Shown: positions 1 through 8,925 of the stretch, one piece after another | Position numbering within the stretch: position 1 is the first letter of the stretch | Layout: each line of letters begins with the position of its first letter | Source: Aquimarina sp. U1-2 | GTDB lineage: Bacteria; Bacteroidota; Bacteroidia; Flavobacteriales; Flavobacteriaceae | Reading direction: 5' to 3' | Assembly: GCF_017897595.1 (NCBI RefSeq) | Contig: NZ_JAGKIK010000017.1 | Location: 1-64,000 of the forward strand | DNA: 64,000 nucleotides | Notes under the pieces: generated by a model | The model's input: the letters and a program-made list of their open reading frames with translations, nothing else | What the model was told of the DNA's origin: nothing | The model's database searches: none | Position numbers and translations under genes: made by a program

Positions 1-58
1 GTTTTGCTAACTCTAATAGTCCTAACTTTGGTTTGATGATTTTTTCTTCTGTGTTCAT
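1..58 (-). CDS. Transposase N-terminus, helix-turn-helix, IS481-like (partial)
   Basis: Nineteen codons are visible from an ATG at 58 reading leftwards: MNTEEKIIKPKLGLLELAK. From memory this is very close to the start of a widespread Bacteroidota transposase whose N-terminus continues into a helix-turn-helix of the type LAKQLGNVSQACKIMGYSRD and then an integrase (rve) core, usually assigned to IS481. Only the first residues can be seen, so neither the catalytic DDE residues nor the intactness of the gene can be judged. The family assignment rests on recall of the N-terminal sequence, not on domain content. Confidence 0.55.
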   Translation of the reverse strand, partial: MNTEEKIIKPKLGLLELAK

Positions 59-125
59 CTGACAAATATTTAAATTGATTTAAACTAAATTACTAAAATT
101 GTCAGATTAAGTATTAACTATTACA
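1..125 (-). mobile_element. End of an insertion sequence, probably IS481 family (cut by window edge)
   Basis: The segment holds the start of a transposase-like gene on the minus strand and about 67 bp of upstream DNA. Read on the minus strand, the outer end would begin at 125 with TGTAATAGTTAATACTTAAT, and a TG... tip is usual for IS3/IS481-type elements. CTGACAA (59-65) and TTGTCAG (99-105) form a 7-bp inverted repeat inside the end. The other end is outside the window, so the boundary at about 125 is inferred. It falls directly beside the stop codon of the next gene (127-129). Confidence 0.4.
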
Positions 126-126
126 G

Positions 127-636
127 TTAATTTTCCGCAATATGCTCATCTAGAGGGATATCAATATCGGTTTTAAACTTAGGAAACAACTTTTTAGTTT
201 CAGGATCATCTAGAAGTTTATTCGATTCTACAAAATACCATTGCTCTTTCTTATTGTTATAAAAACCAAATAATGAACTTTTTAAAGTTACCAATCTCCC
301 GCTAAAATCCATTTCTGTAGTGGTTGTTACTAAGCAGCGATATTCTTTATTCTCTTTTTTGACATCGGTAACTTCATCTACGGTAGCATTAACAATTTTT
401 ATTTTTTGAGCATCCATCGTCCTGAAAATGTCATTCATAGTTTCCATAAGTTGTTGCTCACCATAAGCTTTATAGACTTTTGGATGTGTGTATTTCAAGA
501 TGGTACTTAAATTTCTGTCTATAGATGCTTGTGAAGTTGCTTTAGCATCTCTTTCTGCTTGCTTTTTTAATGTTTTAATATTTTGGGAAAAAATAGTTCC
601 CGAAATAAAAAATAAAATAATAACATATTTTTTCAT
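127..636 (-). CDS. Small exported protein of unknown function
   Basis: This 169-residue protein starts with a clear Sec signal peptide (MKKYVIILFFISGTIFSQ, probable cleavage after the SQ). The mature part is a mixed alpha/beta domain with a lysine-rich helix, then alternating strands such as CLVTTTTEMDF and LFGFYNNKKEQWYFVESN. The pattern of helices followed by a strand series ending in WYFVE resembles NTF2-like/SnoaL folds, but that is only an impression. No catalytic motif or lipobox is visible. Its mRNA would begin with a ~130-nt leader that is also found before the OmpH-like gene at 13124. An insertion-sequence end abuts its stop codon, so its original C-terminus may have been changed. 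Confidence 0.75.
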   Translation of the reverse strand: MKKYVIILFFISGTIFSQNIKTLKKQAERDAKATSQASIDRNLSTILKYTHPKVYKAYGEQQLMETMNDIFRTMDAQKIKIVNATVDEVTDVKKENKEYRCLVTTTTEMDFSGRLVTLKSSLFGFYNNKKEQWYFVESNKLLDDPETKKLFPKFKTDIDIPLDEHIAEN

Positions 637-789
637 ACGTTTAAATTTTTTAGAAACGAAATAATTAAAAATTGAGAACGTATGTAGGCGCTACGCTCTC
701 ACATTAAAAATTTTAAACACTCCCCTTAGTGAAGTAATTTTTAAAATTTATTCATGTGCGTTTCTTAGGGATAAATTTTGATAAAGATA
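637..789 (-). promoter_or_regulatory. Promoter and conserved structured leader, copy 1
   Basis: Read on the minus strand, this region matches the stretch before the gene at 13124 over about 130 nt, up to and including the start codon (shared end TTTAAACGTATGAAAAAA). Both copies carry a 7-bp stem, here 700-694 with 680-674 (GAGAGCG pairing CGTTCTC), closing a 13-nt loop with shared AGCG and TAC bases. Upstream TATCTTTA (789-782) fits the Bacteroidota -7 box TAnnTTTG in seven of eight positions. The rest of the 637-956 gap shows no gene. Confidence 0.5.
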
Positions 790-956
790 CATATTTTAAA
801 TATTATCAGTAGTTACTATTAAAAATACAATTTTTATAATTTTTAACTATTAAAATAGAGCGAATATAATGCGGTATTATGTGTTTTTACATATAAGTAT
901 ACTTAGACTACGAATGCATGCCGTTTACGTAAATAGAAACGTTCTATTGGGATTTT

Positions 957-1904
957 TTAGTTGGTATCAGGTTTTTTTCTGGTGATTCCTTTTTTGGCAT
1001 TTTGTTTTTTCATTTCTTCTCCAATTTGATTAGAAGCTGTAAAAGAAGCAATCATATTATTGAGCATATCACTTCCAGCTTGCGGAGAGTTAGGCAATAA
1101 AATTAAATTCGTGTTAGTTTCTTCTCCTATCGATTGAAGTGTGTCGTAATGTTGAGTAACCACAATTAGTGCAGAGGCTTCCTGAGAATTGATACCTACA
1201 TTATTAAGAACATCTACACTTTCTTCAAGACCTCTTGCAATTTCTCTACGTTGATCTGCAATTCCTTGTCCTTGCAATCTTTTACTTTCTGCCTCAGCAC
1301 GTGCTTTTGCCACAATTTTAATACGTTCGGCTTCGGCTTCATATTCAGCTGCTACTTTTTCACGTTCTGCAGCATTAATTCTATTCATAGCTTCTTTAAC
1401 TTGTAAATCTGGATCGATGTCGGTAACTAGTGTTTTGATAATGTCATATCCATAGTTAACCATAGCTTCATTAAGTTCTTGCTTCACTGCAATGGCAATA
1501 TCATCTTTACGTTCGAATACATCATCAAGTTTCATTTTGGGAACTTCGGCACGAACCACATCAAAAACATATGACGTAATTTGGTCATGAGGGTTTTCTA
1601 GTTTGTAAAATGCATCATACACTTTGTCTTTGATCACTTGAAATTGAACCGATATTTTAAGACGTACAAACACATCGTCTTTCGTTTTCGTCTCTACGAT
1701 AACATCAAGCTGTTGTATTCTTAAATTAATGCGTCCGGCAATTCGATCAAAAACAGGAATTTTAAAATGTAATCCAGAATTTCGGATACTTAGAAATTTA
1801 CCAAAGCGTTCTACGACTGCTGCAGTTTGTTGTTTAACAGTAAATATTCCTGATATAAGAATGATAAAACCGAAAATAAATAGAGGAATTAGATAGAAGC
1901 CCAT
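957..1904 (-). CDS. SPFH/band 7 (stomatin-like) membrane protein
   Basis: The 315-residue protein has one N-terminal membrane segment (about residues 3-23, FYLIPLFIFGFIILISGIF), then a band 7/SPFH domain (about 25-200) starting VKQQTAAVVERFGKF and including DVRAEVPKMKLDDVF-like core helices. A long Ala/Glu/Arg coiled coil follows (about 180-225, AAEREKVAAEYEAEAERIK), and then a tail rich in Asn, Gln and Lys. This layout is that of slipins/QmcA, oligomeric membrane scaffolds thought to organise lipid microdomains and modulate membrane proteases. No NfeD-type partner is visible beside it. It lies 179 bp from gltX on the same strand and may be separately transcribed. The assignment to the superfamily is firm; the client proteins are unknown. 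Confidence 0.9.
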   Translation of the reverse strand: MGFYLIPLFIFGFIILISGIFTVKQQTAAVVERFGKFLSIRNSGLHFKIPVFDRIAGRINLRIQQLDVIVETKTKDDVFVRLKISVQFQVIKDKVYDAFYKLENPHDQITSYVFDVVRAEVPKMKLDDVFERKDDIAIAVKQELNEAMVNYGYDIIKTLVTDIDPDLQVKEAMNRINAAEREKVAAEYEAEAERIKIVAKARAEAESKRLQGQGIADQRREIARGLEESVDVLNNVGINSQEASALIVVTQHYDTLQSIGEETNTNLILLPNSPQAGSDMLNNMIASFTASNQIGEEMKKQNAKKGITRKKPDTN

Positions 1905-2083
1905 GGTTATTTAGTTTAGAAGTTATGAACTGGTTTACGTTTTTTCCATTTCTGACTCAAATCCAAAAAGCATAAACCAGTTCTATAAATGAACATGATG
2001 AATGTACTGAAAAATTGCATTAATAACTAATTGAAGGTATAAAGAGATATTTTTACAAAACGTGTATTTGGTTTCACCTTACT

Positions 2084-3601
2084 TCAGACCGATAGCCGTT
2101 CTATTGCATTTTGTATTCTTTGAATGGTTTCTTCTTTACCCAGTGCAGCTGTAATAAAAAATAAATCAGGGCCTTGTAAATCACCAACAAGAACCAGTCG
2201 TAATGGCATCATAATTTTTCCGAATCCAATAGCTTTGGCAGTAATCCAGCCTTTTACTTCTTGTGATACTTTTTCTTCCGAAAAATCGGTAATACCATCA
2301 AGAACGCGAATCAATTCTTGTAGTAAAGCCGGGGTATCTTCTTTCCATGTTTTCTTTCCAGCTTTTGTGTCATAATTAACAGGTGCGATGAAAAAGAATT
2401 TACTAAGAGCCCAGAGATCTTTTGTAAAAACTGCGCGTTCTTTTACAACGTCTATAATTGCACTGAGATTTGTATCAGTAACGATATTTTTTTCGGCAAG
2501 TAGTGCAGAGAATTCTTCGGTCAATATAGAAGTATCCGTTCGCTGCAAATGTTGCTGCTGAAACCATTTTGTTTTCTCAGGATCAAATTTGGCTCCTGCT
2601 TTATGTACCCGCTTGAGATCAAATTCTTGAACTAATTCTTCTAGAGAGAACAGTTCTTGTTCGGTACCTGGATTCCAACCTAGAAACGCCATCATATTAA
2701 TTACTGCCTCAGGAAGGTAACCATCTTCTCTATATCCTGATGATATTTCATGAGTTTTGGGATCTTTCCATTGAAGTGGAAATACTGGAAACCCCATTTT
2801 ATCACCGTCTCTTTTACTTAATTTTCCTTTTCCAATAGGTTTTAAAATAAGAGGTAAGTGTGCAAATTTAGGAGATTCCCATTCTAGTGAGCGATATAAT
2901 AATACATGTAGTGCAAGAGAAGGTAACCATTCTTCACCACGAATAACATGAGTGATTTTCATTAAATGATCATCCACAATATTGGCCAAATGATATGTCG
3001 GCATGCCGTCGCTCTTAAACAATATTTTGTCATCTAATGTATTCGTATCGATCTGAATGCTACCTCTAATTTCATCAAAAAGTTCTAAATGTTCATTTTG
3101 TGGGGATTTAAATCTGATTACGTAAGGTGCACCAGATTGTAATTTTTTTTCGATTTCTTCTTGAGACAAACTTAAAGAATTGTCTAGCTTTTCCCTATTA
3201 TGCCAATTATAGATAAACGTTTTCCCTTTAGTTTCATGATCTTTTCGATGGTATTCGAGTGCTTCAGAAGTATCAAAAGCATAGTAGGCGTGCCCTTTTG
3301 CTATCAATTGGTCTGCGTATCGCTGGTACAGATGTTTGCGTTCGCTTTGTCGATAGGATCCAAAGTCACCCTCCTTTCGGGGTCCTTCGTCATAAGGAAT
3401 GTTGCACCAGTCTAGAGCTTCTTTGATATAGTCCTCAGCTCCTTCTACATAACGGTTTTGATCGGTATCTTCTATTCTTAGGATAAAGGTGCCCTTATTT
3501 TTTTTAGCAAAAAGATAATTAAAAAGTGCGGTTCGAACACCGCCTATGTGCAATGGTCCGGTGGGACTGGGTGCGAAACGAACCCTAATTGTGTTTGTCA
3601 T
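2084..3601 (-). CDS. gltX: Glutamyl-tRNA synthetase
   Basis: This is a class I aminoacyl-tRNA synthetase that charges tRNA-Glu with glutamate in the cytoplasm. The 505-residue length is normal for bacterial GltX. The HIGH motif is at the start (APSPTGPLHIGG, about residues 10-21) and the KMSKS motif appears as KLSKRDG (about 260). The glutamate-specific catalytic domain lies between them (FRSPQ-type and RGEEWLPS segments), and the C-terminal alpha-helical anticodon-binding domain fills residues ~320-505. The start is the ATG at 3601, right before the conserved NTIRVRFAPSPTG. There is no sign of truncation. The upstream neighbour alkB is separated from it by a MITE-like element. Confidence 0.97.
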   Translation of the reverse strand: MTNTIRVRFAPSPTGPLHIGGVRTALFNYLFAKKNKGTFILRIEDTDQNRYVEGAEDYIKEALDWCNIPYDEGPRKEGDFGSYRQSERKHLYQRYADQLIAKGHAYYAFDTSEALEYHRKDHETKGKTFIYNWHNREKLDNSLSLSQEEIEKKLQSGAPYVIRFKSPQNEHLELFDEIRGSIQIDTNTLDDKILFKSDGMPTYHLANIVDDHLMKITHVIRGEEWLPSLALHVLLYRSLEWESPKFAHLPLILKPIGKGKLSKRDGDKMGFPVFPLQWKDPKTHEISSGYREDGYLPEAVINMMAFLGWNPGTEQELFSLEELVQEFDLKRVHKAGAKFDPEKTKWFQQQHLQRTDTSILTEEFSALLAEKNIVTDTNLSAIIDVVKERAVFTKDLWALSKFFFIAPVNYDTKAGKKTWKEDTPALLQELIRVLDGITDFSEEKVSQEVKGWITAKAIGFGKIMMPLRLVLVGDLQGPDLFFITAALGKEETIQRIQNAIERLSV

Positions 3602-3694
3602 AGTATGTGGTAATGAACTTAAAAGTTTCCAAAATTAGGGTAAATATACGATGTTCAAAAGGGTAAAAAGGCGATTTCTAACAAGAAATTTAAA

Positions 3695-3947
3695 CCTGCT
3701 CTATGCATTAGAATTTCGTCATGAGGGTCGAAAATGCCATGACAAAGCATTGCTTTGGGCGAGACGTAGCGTTGGAAGTGTTTTCTAAGTTTCAGCATAG
3801 CAGTTTATCCTGAGCGGAGTCGAAGGGCTACGGTGAAACTTAAAAATACAACGTAGAGCTTGGTTTTGCAGCAGTTTAAAGCCGTAATACCTGCCCGCCT
3901 TTTTCTAAATAAATAGCAGGCGGGAATTTTCTAATGCATAGAGCGGG
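3695..3947. mobile_element. MITE-like element, long form, copy A (253 bp)
   Basis: The left end CCTGCTCTATGCATTAGAA and the inverted right end (CCCGCTCTATGCATTAGAA) match in 18 of 19 bases. Five-base direct repeats TTAAA flank it (3690-3694 and 3948-3952). The inside is highly foldable: AAGTTTCA and TGAAACTT face each other, and a CCTGCCCGCC...GGCGGG hairpin lies near the right end. It shares its backbone with the copies at 34505, 50288 and 60806 and has the same length as the last. The right flanking repeat contains the alkB stop codon. There is no coding capacity. The rest of the 3602-3947 gap shows nothing else. Confidence 0.75.
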
Positions 3948-5003
3948 TTAAACCATTTTCTTGGCCAGTTTTTTCATTTCGAGTGGTACATGTTTGTTCA
4001 TAATCAAGAACCAAATTGGTGGAATAAGAGCCAATACCATAGAGGTTGGGTATCCAAAAGGTAGTTGGGGACTCTCGTTGTGATGATCCAATAGTTGATA
4101 CTTCTTGGATGCGCGATGATGATGGTCACTATGTCGTGTAAGTTCGTAAAGCATAATTCTGCCTAACGTATGATTAGAGTTCCATGAGTGAATTTCGCGA
4201 ACGCGTTCATATCGCCCAGAGGCAGTTTTTTTCCTTTTTAATCCGTAGTGTTCAATATAATTTATAGTTTCTAGAAGTAGAAATCCTGTTATGCCACTAA
4301 ATAGAGCTACCTGGAATCCAAAAAATCCGAAATACAGGAAGATGAGTGACAAGTATGAGAGTGTGATGACACTATACCAGAGCATATCGTTTTTAAATGA
4401 AAAAAATCGAAGCTTTTCTTTTTTAAGTAGTGAAAATTGTATGTTCCAAGCACTTATATATTGACCTGTAATAGAGGTGATCCAGAAGAAGTAGACAGGT
4501 TGATTATAACGTGCCGTAGCGGGATCTTCTGTAGTAGCTATTTTTTGATGATGTCCAAAATTATGTTCTATGTAAAAATGCATGTACAAAGATGGTAGTA
4601 ATAATGCTTTACCAACAAAACGTTCTTTTGTGAAACGATGGCCTAATTCGTGAGCTACATTAATTCCATTTGTTCCCAAAACTATTCCAGTAGAAAGTAT
4701 TATACCAACGAGTTCATAAGTTTGTAGTGATACCGTAGTAGTAACATAAAGTGTTGTAAATAATACACCGTAAACAATAGGTAAATTAAGATATAAAAGC
4801 CAATCAAAAATTTTATTATGTTGTTTTTCAAGACGATTTTTATCGTTTAAGTTTTTTATAGAAGATTGCGTAAAAAGATCGATGAAAGGAATAAAACCGA
4901 AGGCATAAATAGGGGTGAGATACGTAAATAAATCTTTAAACCATAATCCTAGTAGAGCCATTATAGGAATAGTGTAGGCACAAAGGTATTTTAAATCTTT
5001 CAT
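3948..5003 (-). CDS. alkB: AlkB-type membrane alkane 1-monooxygenase (non-haem diiron hydroxylase)
   Basis: The 351-residue integral membrane protein belongs to the fatty acid desaturase/AlkB superfamily. The histidine boxes are all present: HELGH (118-122), EHNFGHH (146-152), NYIEHYGL (248-255) and LTRHSDHHH (288-296). A typical LPFGYPTSMVLALIPPIWF tail segment follows. AlkB hydroxylates terminal carbons of medium-chain alkanes or related hydrophobic chains, taking electrons from rubredoxin. The NYxEHYGL signature favours AlkB over desaturases or XylM. No rubredoxin, rubredoxin reductase or alcohol dehydrogenase gene is adjacent, so the natural substrate is open. The gene is divergent from the DUF4175 gene, and a MITE-like element has inserted exactly at its stop codon without shortening it. 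Confidence 0.9.
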   Translation of the reverse strand: MKDLKYLCAYTIPIMALLGLWFKDLFTYLTPIYAFGFIPFIDLFTQSSIKNLNDKNRLEKQHNKIFDWLLYLNLPIVYGVLFTTLYVTTTVSLQTYELVGIILSTGIVLGTNGINVAHELGHRFTKERFVGKALLLPSLYMHFYIEHNFGHHQKIATTEDPATARYNQPVYFFWITSITGQYISAWNIQFSLLKKEKLRFFSFKNDMLWYSVITLSYLSLIFLYFGFFGFQVALFSGITGFLLLETINYIEHYGLKRKKTASGRYERVREIHSWNSNHTLGRIMLYELTRHSDHHHRASKKYQLLDHHNESPQLPFGYPTSMVLALIPPIWFLIMNKHVPLEMKKLAKKMV

Positions 5004-5102
5004 AACCAGATTATTAAAAGGAGTTGAATTATTATAAATATAACAATTCTATTGAAAATAAAATTGTAGTTTTAAAGGTTATTGAAAAAGCAGCATGTAG
5101 TT

Positions 5103-8100
5103 ATGAGCAATTTTGAATATATAAAGGTCGAGTTAGAGAAATTTATTAGGCGATATTATAGTAATGAATTAATAAAGGGGGCGATTCTATTTTTTGCTAT
5201 CGGAGCTTTGTATTTTCTGGTAACTATGTTAATTGAGAATTTCCTATGGCTGGGAAAATTAGGAAGAACCTTCCTATTTTGGTTGTTTGTCGCGGTAGAA
5301 GCAGGACTGTTCATTAAATTTATACTACTGCCAATAACCAAGCTATTAAAGTTGACCAAAGGTATAGGATTTGATGAAGCATCCAAGATTATAGGGAATC
5401 ATTTTCCTGAAGTGAATGATAAATTATTGAATTTATTACAGTTGCATCAAAAGGAGTTTTCTTCTGACCTATTGTTAGCAAGTATTGAGCAGAAATCAAG
5501 TCAGTTAAGACCTGTTCCTTTCAAAGTGGCTATAAATTTTAGAAAAAACTTTAAATATGTAAAGTATGCTGCGATACCGGCACTCCTTTTTCTCTTATTA
5601 TTCATTTTTAATAAAACTAATTGGATATCAGATAGTTATAAAAGAGTGGTAAATTATCAAGTGGCGTATGCACCACCGGCGCCATTTCAGTTTTTTTTGC
5701 TGAACGATGTACTGAATGTCTATGAAGATCGTGATTTTTTACTTCGGGTAAACGTAAGTGGTGAAATTATTCCAGAAAGTGTGACTATTGCGTATAACGA
5801 TGAGGTGTATTTTATGAGAAATATCGGACAAGGAAATTTTGAATACACCTTTAATCAGCCTAAAACATCGACAACGTTTATGTTAGAAGCAAACGGAATC
5901 CAGTCGATACCCTATACGCTATCGGTAGTACCAGTGCCTACGTTGTTGAATTTTGAAATGAATCTTGATTATCCAGCATATACCAAAAAGAGAGACGAGC
6001 GATTGCAAGGTTCGGGTAATGCTGTGATACCCGAGGGCACTAAAGTCACCTGGAATGTACGTACAAAAAACACAGATAGGGTAGAGATTAGAGCCAAAGA
6101 TTCATTGTATAAATTTTCAAAAAACCAAGATATTTTTACAAAGGATGTAAGGGTGTATTCAAATATGGAATATGAAATTACAACATCAAATAGAGCCATA
6201 CAGAATTATGATAATCTTGCTTTTAATTTGAACGTAATAAGGGATCAGTTTCCTGAGATGCGTATACAATCAGAACGAGATTCTATTAGCGAACAGACCT
6301 TATATTTTTATGGTCGGGTAAGTGATGATTATGGTTTAAGTAAATTACGATTGGTATATTATGATGTGAATGATATTTCTAGTAAAAGGTATGAACGTAT
6401 TCCTATCAATCAAACGAATTTTGATGAATTTGTTTATACTTTTCCTTCAACTCAAGAATTAACTCCTGGTGTTACTTATGCTATGTATTTCGAAATTTTT
6501 GATAATGATGTGATTCATAATTATAAGAGTACGAAAAGCGAGGTTTTTGATTTCAGAAGGCTAACTAAAAAGGAACTGGAAAATGCGCTTCTTCAAAAAC
6601 AAAACGAAGCAATTTCAGGATTAAACACTTCATTAGAGAAATTTAAGAAACAAGAAGAAGCCTTAAAAAGTCTATCAAAATTACAAAAGGAAAAAAGAAG
6701 ATTAGATTTTAATGATAAGAAGAAGTTAGACGAATTTCTGGAAAAGCAAAAGCAACAAGAAAAAATGATGCAGGACTTTACCAAAAAGCTAAAAGACAAT
6801 TTAGAGCAACTTGATAAAAATGAAGAGAAAGAACCTTTTAAAGATGCATTAAAAGAGCGGTTAGAAAGAAATGAAGAGCGTCTTAAAAAGAATGAAAAAT
6901 TACTTGAAGAATTAGATCGTTTGGCAGATAAAATTCAGAAGGAAGAGCTTACTGAAAAATTGGAGGAACTAGGCAAAGAAAATAAGAACATCAAAAAGAA
7001 CCTCGAACGGTTATTAGAATTAACAAAGCGATATTATGTAATTGAAAAACATGAAAAATTAGCTGAGGCTTTAGAAAATCTTGCTGATAAACAAGAGCAG
7101 CTTTCTAAAAAAGAAGATAATGAAAATTCTAAAAAGAATCAGGATGAATTGAATAAGGAATTCCAAAATTTTCAAAAGGAGATGGAGGAACTGAGAAATG
7201 AAAATGAGAAACTAAAGAAGCCAATGGATCTTGATCAGGATAAGAACGAAGAAGAAGAAATAAAAGAAGAGCAAGAAAAAGCAAGCGATAATCTTGAACA
7301 GCAAAAAAATACAGAAGCTAAGAAAAATCAAAAAAGTGCTGCGCAAAAGATGAAGCAAATGAGTCAGGGAATGCAGATGCAGATGCAAATGTCTGGAGCA
7401 GAACAGCAAACGGAAGACATGCAAATGTTACGACAGATTCTCGATAATCTAGTTGATTTTTCTTTTGAACAAGAGGACTTGATGGCAGGGTTCAAAAAGA
7501 TCAATAAGGATAATCCATCGTATTCTAATAAATTGAAACGACAGAGTGTGCTTAGAGAAAATTTTATTCATATCGACGATAGCCTATATGCACTTGCTAT
7601 GCGCACACCGCAAATCACAGAAGACGTGACTAAAAAGCTAACCGATATAGAGTTTAATATTGATAAATCGTTAGAAAGGTTGGCTGAAAATCAAATTTTA
7701 CAAGGAGCAGCTAATCAACAATACACGGTAACAGGTGCTAATGATCTGGCATATTTATTAAGCCAAACTCTGGAACAAATGCAAAACAGTATGTCGGCAT
7801 CTGGAAAGGGAAAAAGCGGTTCGAGTCAAAATGAATTTCAATTGCCGGATATAATTAAAAAGCAAGAAGAGCTTAATGAGAAAATGAAAGAAGGGTCAGA
7901 GAAAGGAAAGAAACCTGGAGAAAAAAAAAGAGATCAAAAAGGTGAAGGACAAGGTAAGGATGGTGAACAGGGAGAACAAAAAAATGGTGAAAAGAATGGT
8001 AAAGGAGGCTCTAAAAATGGAAAGGATAAAGGAAATAATCAAGGGAAAGGTGCTCAAGAAAATGATGGTGAAAAGGAAAACGACATTAACGAAGATCTAA

Positions 8101-8510
8101 ACGGGGAACTGTATGAAATATACAAACAACAACAGCAATTGCGCAATGCATTGGAAAATAAAATAAAGGAACAAGGGGTGAAGAATGAATTAGGAAGTAC
8201 TCTTTTGGATGAAATGAAAAGGGTAGAACAAGCGTTATTAGAAAATGGATTTGATCAAAGTACGCTATCCAGAATGATTGAATTAAAGCACAAGTTATTA
8301 AAATTAGAAGAGGCATCATTGCAACAGGATGAAGACGATAAGAGAGAAAGTGCGACGAATAAAAAGTCTTTTGAAAGTAACGCCGCCGAGAGAATAAAGG
8401 CAGCAAAACAATATTTTAATACTACTGAGATATTAAATAGACAAGTGTTACCTTTGCGGCAAAATCACAAACGAAAAGTACAGGAGTATTTTAAAAAGAA
8501 CAATGATTAA
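5103..8510 (+). CDS. DUF4175 family large membrane-anchored coiled-coil protein
   Basis: This protein of about 1135 residues has an N-terminal pair of membrane helices (ILFFAIGALYFLVTMLI and FLFWLFVAVEAGLFI), a third at about residue 165 (YAAIPALLFLLLFIF), and then an extracytoplasmic beta-rich part (about 190-480). A very long Lys/Glu/Gln coiled coil follows (about 490-760, with MQMQMQM-type stretches), then a low-complexity Gly/Lys/Glu linker (about 930-1000) and a helical C-terminus. This matches the DUF4175 family of Bacteroidota, whose function is unknown. I chose the ATG at 5103 (MSNFEYIKVELEKF) because the in-frame extension upstream begins only with TTG at 5082. The end overlaps ybeY by 8 bp, implying co-transcription and possibly translational coupling. 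Confidence 0.88.
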   Translation: MSNFEYIKVELEKFIRRYYSNELIKGAILFFAIGALYFLVTMLIENFLWLGKLGRTFLFWLFVAVEAGLFIKFILLPITKLLKLTKGIGFDEASKIIGNHFPEVNDKLLNLLQLHQKEFSSDLLLASIEQKSSQLRPVPFKVAINFRKNFKYVKYAAIPALLFLLLFIFNKTNWISDSYKRVVNYQVAYAPPAPFQFFLLNDVLNVYEDRDFLLRVNVSGEIIPESVTIAYNDEVYFMRNIGQGNFEYTFNQPKTSTTFMLEANGIQSIPYTLSVVPVPTLLNFEMNLDYPAYTKKRDERLQGSGNAVIPEGTKVTWNVRTKNTDRVEIRAKDSLYKFSKNQDIFTKDVRVYSNMEYEITTSNRAIQNYDNLAFNLNVIRDQFPEMRIQSERDSISEQTLYFYGRVSDDYGLSKLRLVYYDVNDISSKRYERIPINQTNFDEFVYTFPSTQELTPGVTYAMYFEIFDNDVIHNYKSTKSEVFDFRRLTKKELENALLQKQNEAISGLNTSLEKFKKQEEALKSLSKLQKEKRRLDFNDKKKLDEFLEKQKQQEKMMQDFTKKLKDNLEQLDKNEEKEPFKDALKERLERNEERLKKNEKLLEELDRLADKIQKEELTEKLEELGKENKNIKKNLERLLELTKRYYVIEKHEKLAEALENLADKQEQLSKKEDNENSKKNQDELNKEFQNFQKEMEELRNENEKLKKPMDLDQDKNEEEEIKEEQEKASDNLEQQKNTEAKKNQKSAAQKMKQMSQGMQMQMQMSGAEQQTEDMQMLRQILDNLVDFSFEQEDLMAGFKKINKDNPSYSNKLKRQSVLRENFIHIDDSLYALAMRTPQITEDVTKKLTDIEFNIDKSLERLAENQILQGAANQQYTVTGANDLAYLLSQTLEQMQNSMSASGKGKSGSSQNEFQLPDIIKKQEELNEKMKEGSEKGKKPGEKKRDQKGEGQGKDGEQGEQKNGEKNGKGGSKNGKDKGNNQGKGAQENDGEKENDINEDLNGELYEIYKQQQQLRNALENKIKEQGVKNELGSTLLDEMKRVEQALLENGFDQSTLSRMIELKHKLLKLEEASLQQDEDDKRESATNKKSFESNAAERIKAAKQYFNTTEILNRQVLPLRQNHKRKVQEYFKKNND

Positions 8511-8925
8511 TTTTTTCTTTGAGACTGATATAAATCTTTTGGATAAGGATAGAGTAAGTAATTGGATAACGGGGGTAATTCATTCTGAAGATAAGACAGC
8601 AGGTGAGATTAATTATATCTTTTGTGATGACGAATATTTACTGAAATTAAATCAAGAGTTTTTAGACCATAATACCTATACCGATGTAATTGGTTTTGAC
8701 AATACGATAGGTAATGAGTTACATGGAGATATTTTTATATCCTATGAGAGGATAAAAGAAAATGCAGTACAATTTAAAGTTGATGTAAATGAAGAACTAA
8801 GACGCGTAATGGTTCACGGCATACTTCATTTTTGTGGCTATAAAGATAAGTCTGCTAAAGATAAAGTAGTAATGACCAACAAGGAAAATGAAAAACTACA
8901 AATGTTCCACGTGGAACATTTGTAG
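8503..8925 (+). CDS. ybeY: Endoribonuclease YbeY (rRNA maturation factor)
   Basis: The 140-residue protein matches the UPF0054/YbeY metal-dependent RNase used in 16S rRNA 3'-end maturation and ribosome quality control. The metal site reads H105-G-I-L-H109-F-C-G-Y-K-D; the third ligand, a histidine in the usual HGxLHLxGYDH, is aspartate here, a variant I recall from other Flavobacteriaceae. The NTYTDVIGFD segment is also typical. The ATG at 8503 overlaps the preceding gene by 8 bp. The last codons (MFHVEHL then stop) are encoded by a parS palindrome at 8903-8918, so the gene end and a chromosome-segregation site share the same bases. Confidence 0.93.
   Translation: MINFFFETDINLLDKDRVSNWITGVIHSEDKTAGEINYIFCDDEYLLKLNQEFLDHNTYTDVIGFDNTIGNELHGDIFISYERIKENAVQFKVDVNEELRRVMVHGILHFCGYKDKSAKDKVVMTNKENEKLQMFHVEHL
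8903..8918. promoter_or_regulatory. parS-type ParB binding site 1
   Basis: TGTTCCACGTGGAACA is a perfect 16-bp palindrome. It is the sequence I recall as a parS site in Pseudomonas and is close to the general bacterial parS TGTTTCACGTGAAACA. Here it lies inside the ybeY coding end and forms the centre of a perfect 38-bp palindrome (8892-8929). Three further copies lie within 2.6 kb. Confidence 0.85.

Noticed and set aside
932-948. Hairpin AATAGAA/TTCTATT downstream of the SPFH gene as a terminator
   Set aside because: The stem is only seven weak pairs and there is no T run on the minus strand after it.
6593-8406. Minus-strand hydrophobic frames (Phe/Leu-rich) opposite the DUF4175 gene
   Set aside because: They are the antisense of Lys/Glu-rich coiled-coil codons, a usual artefact.
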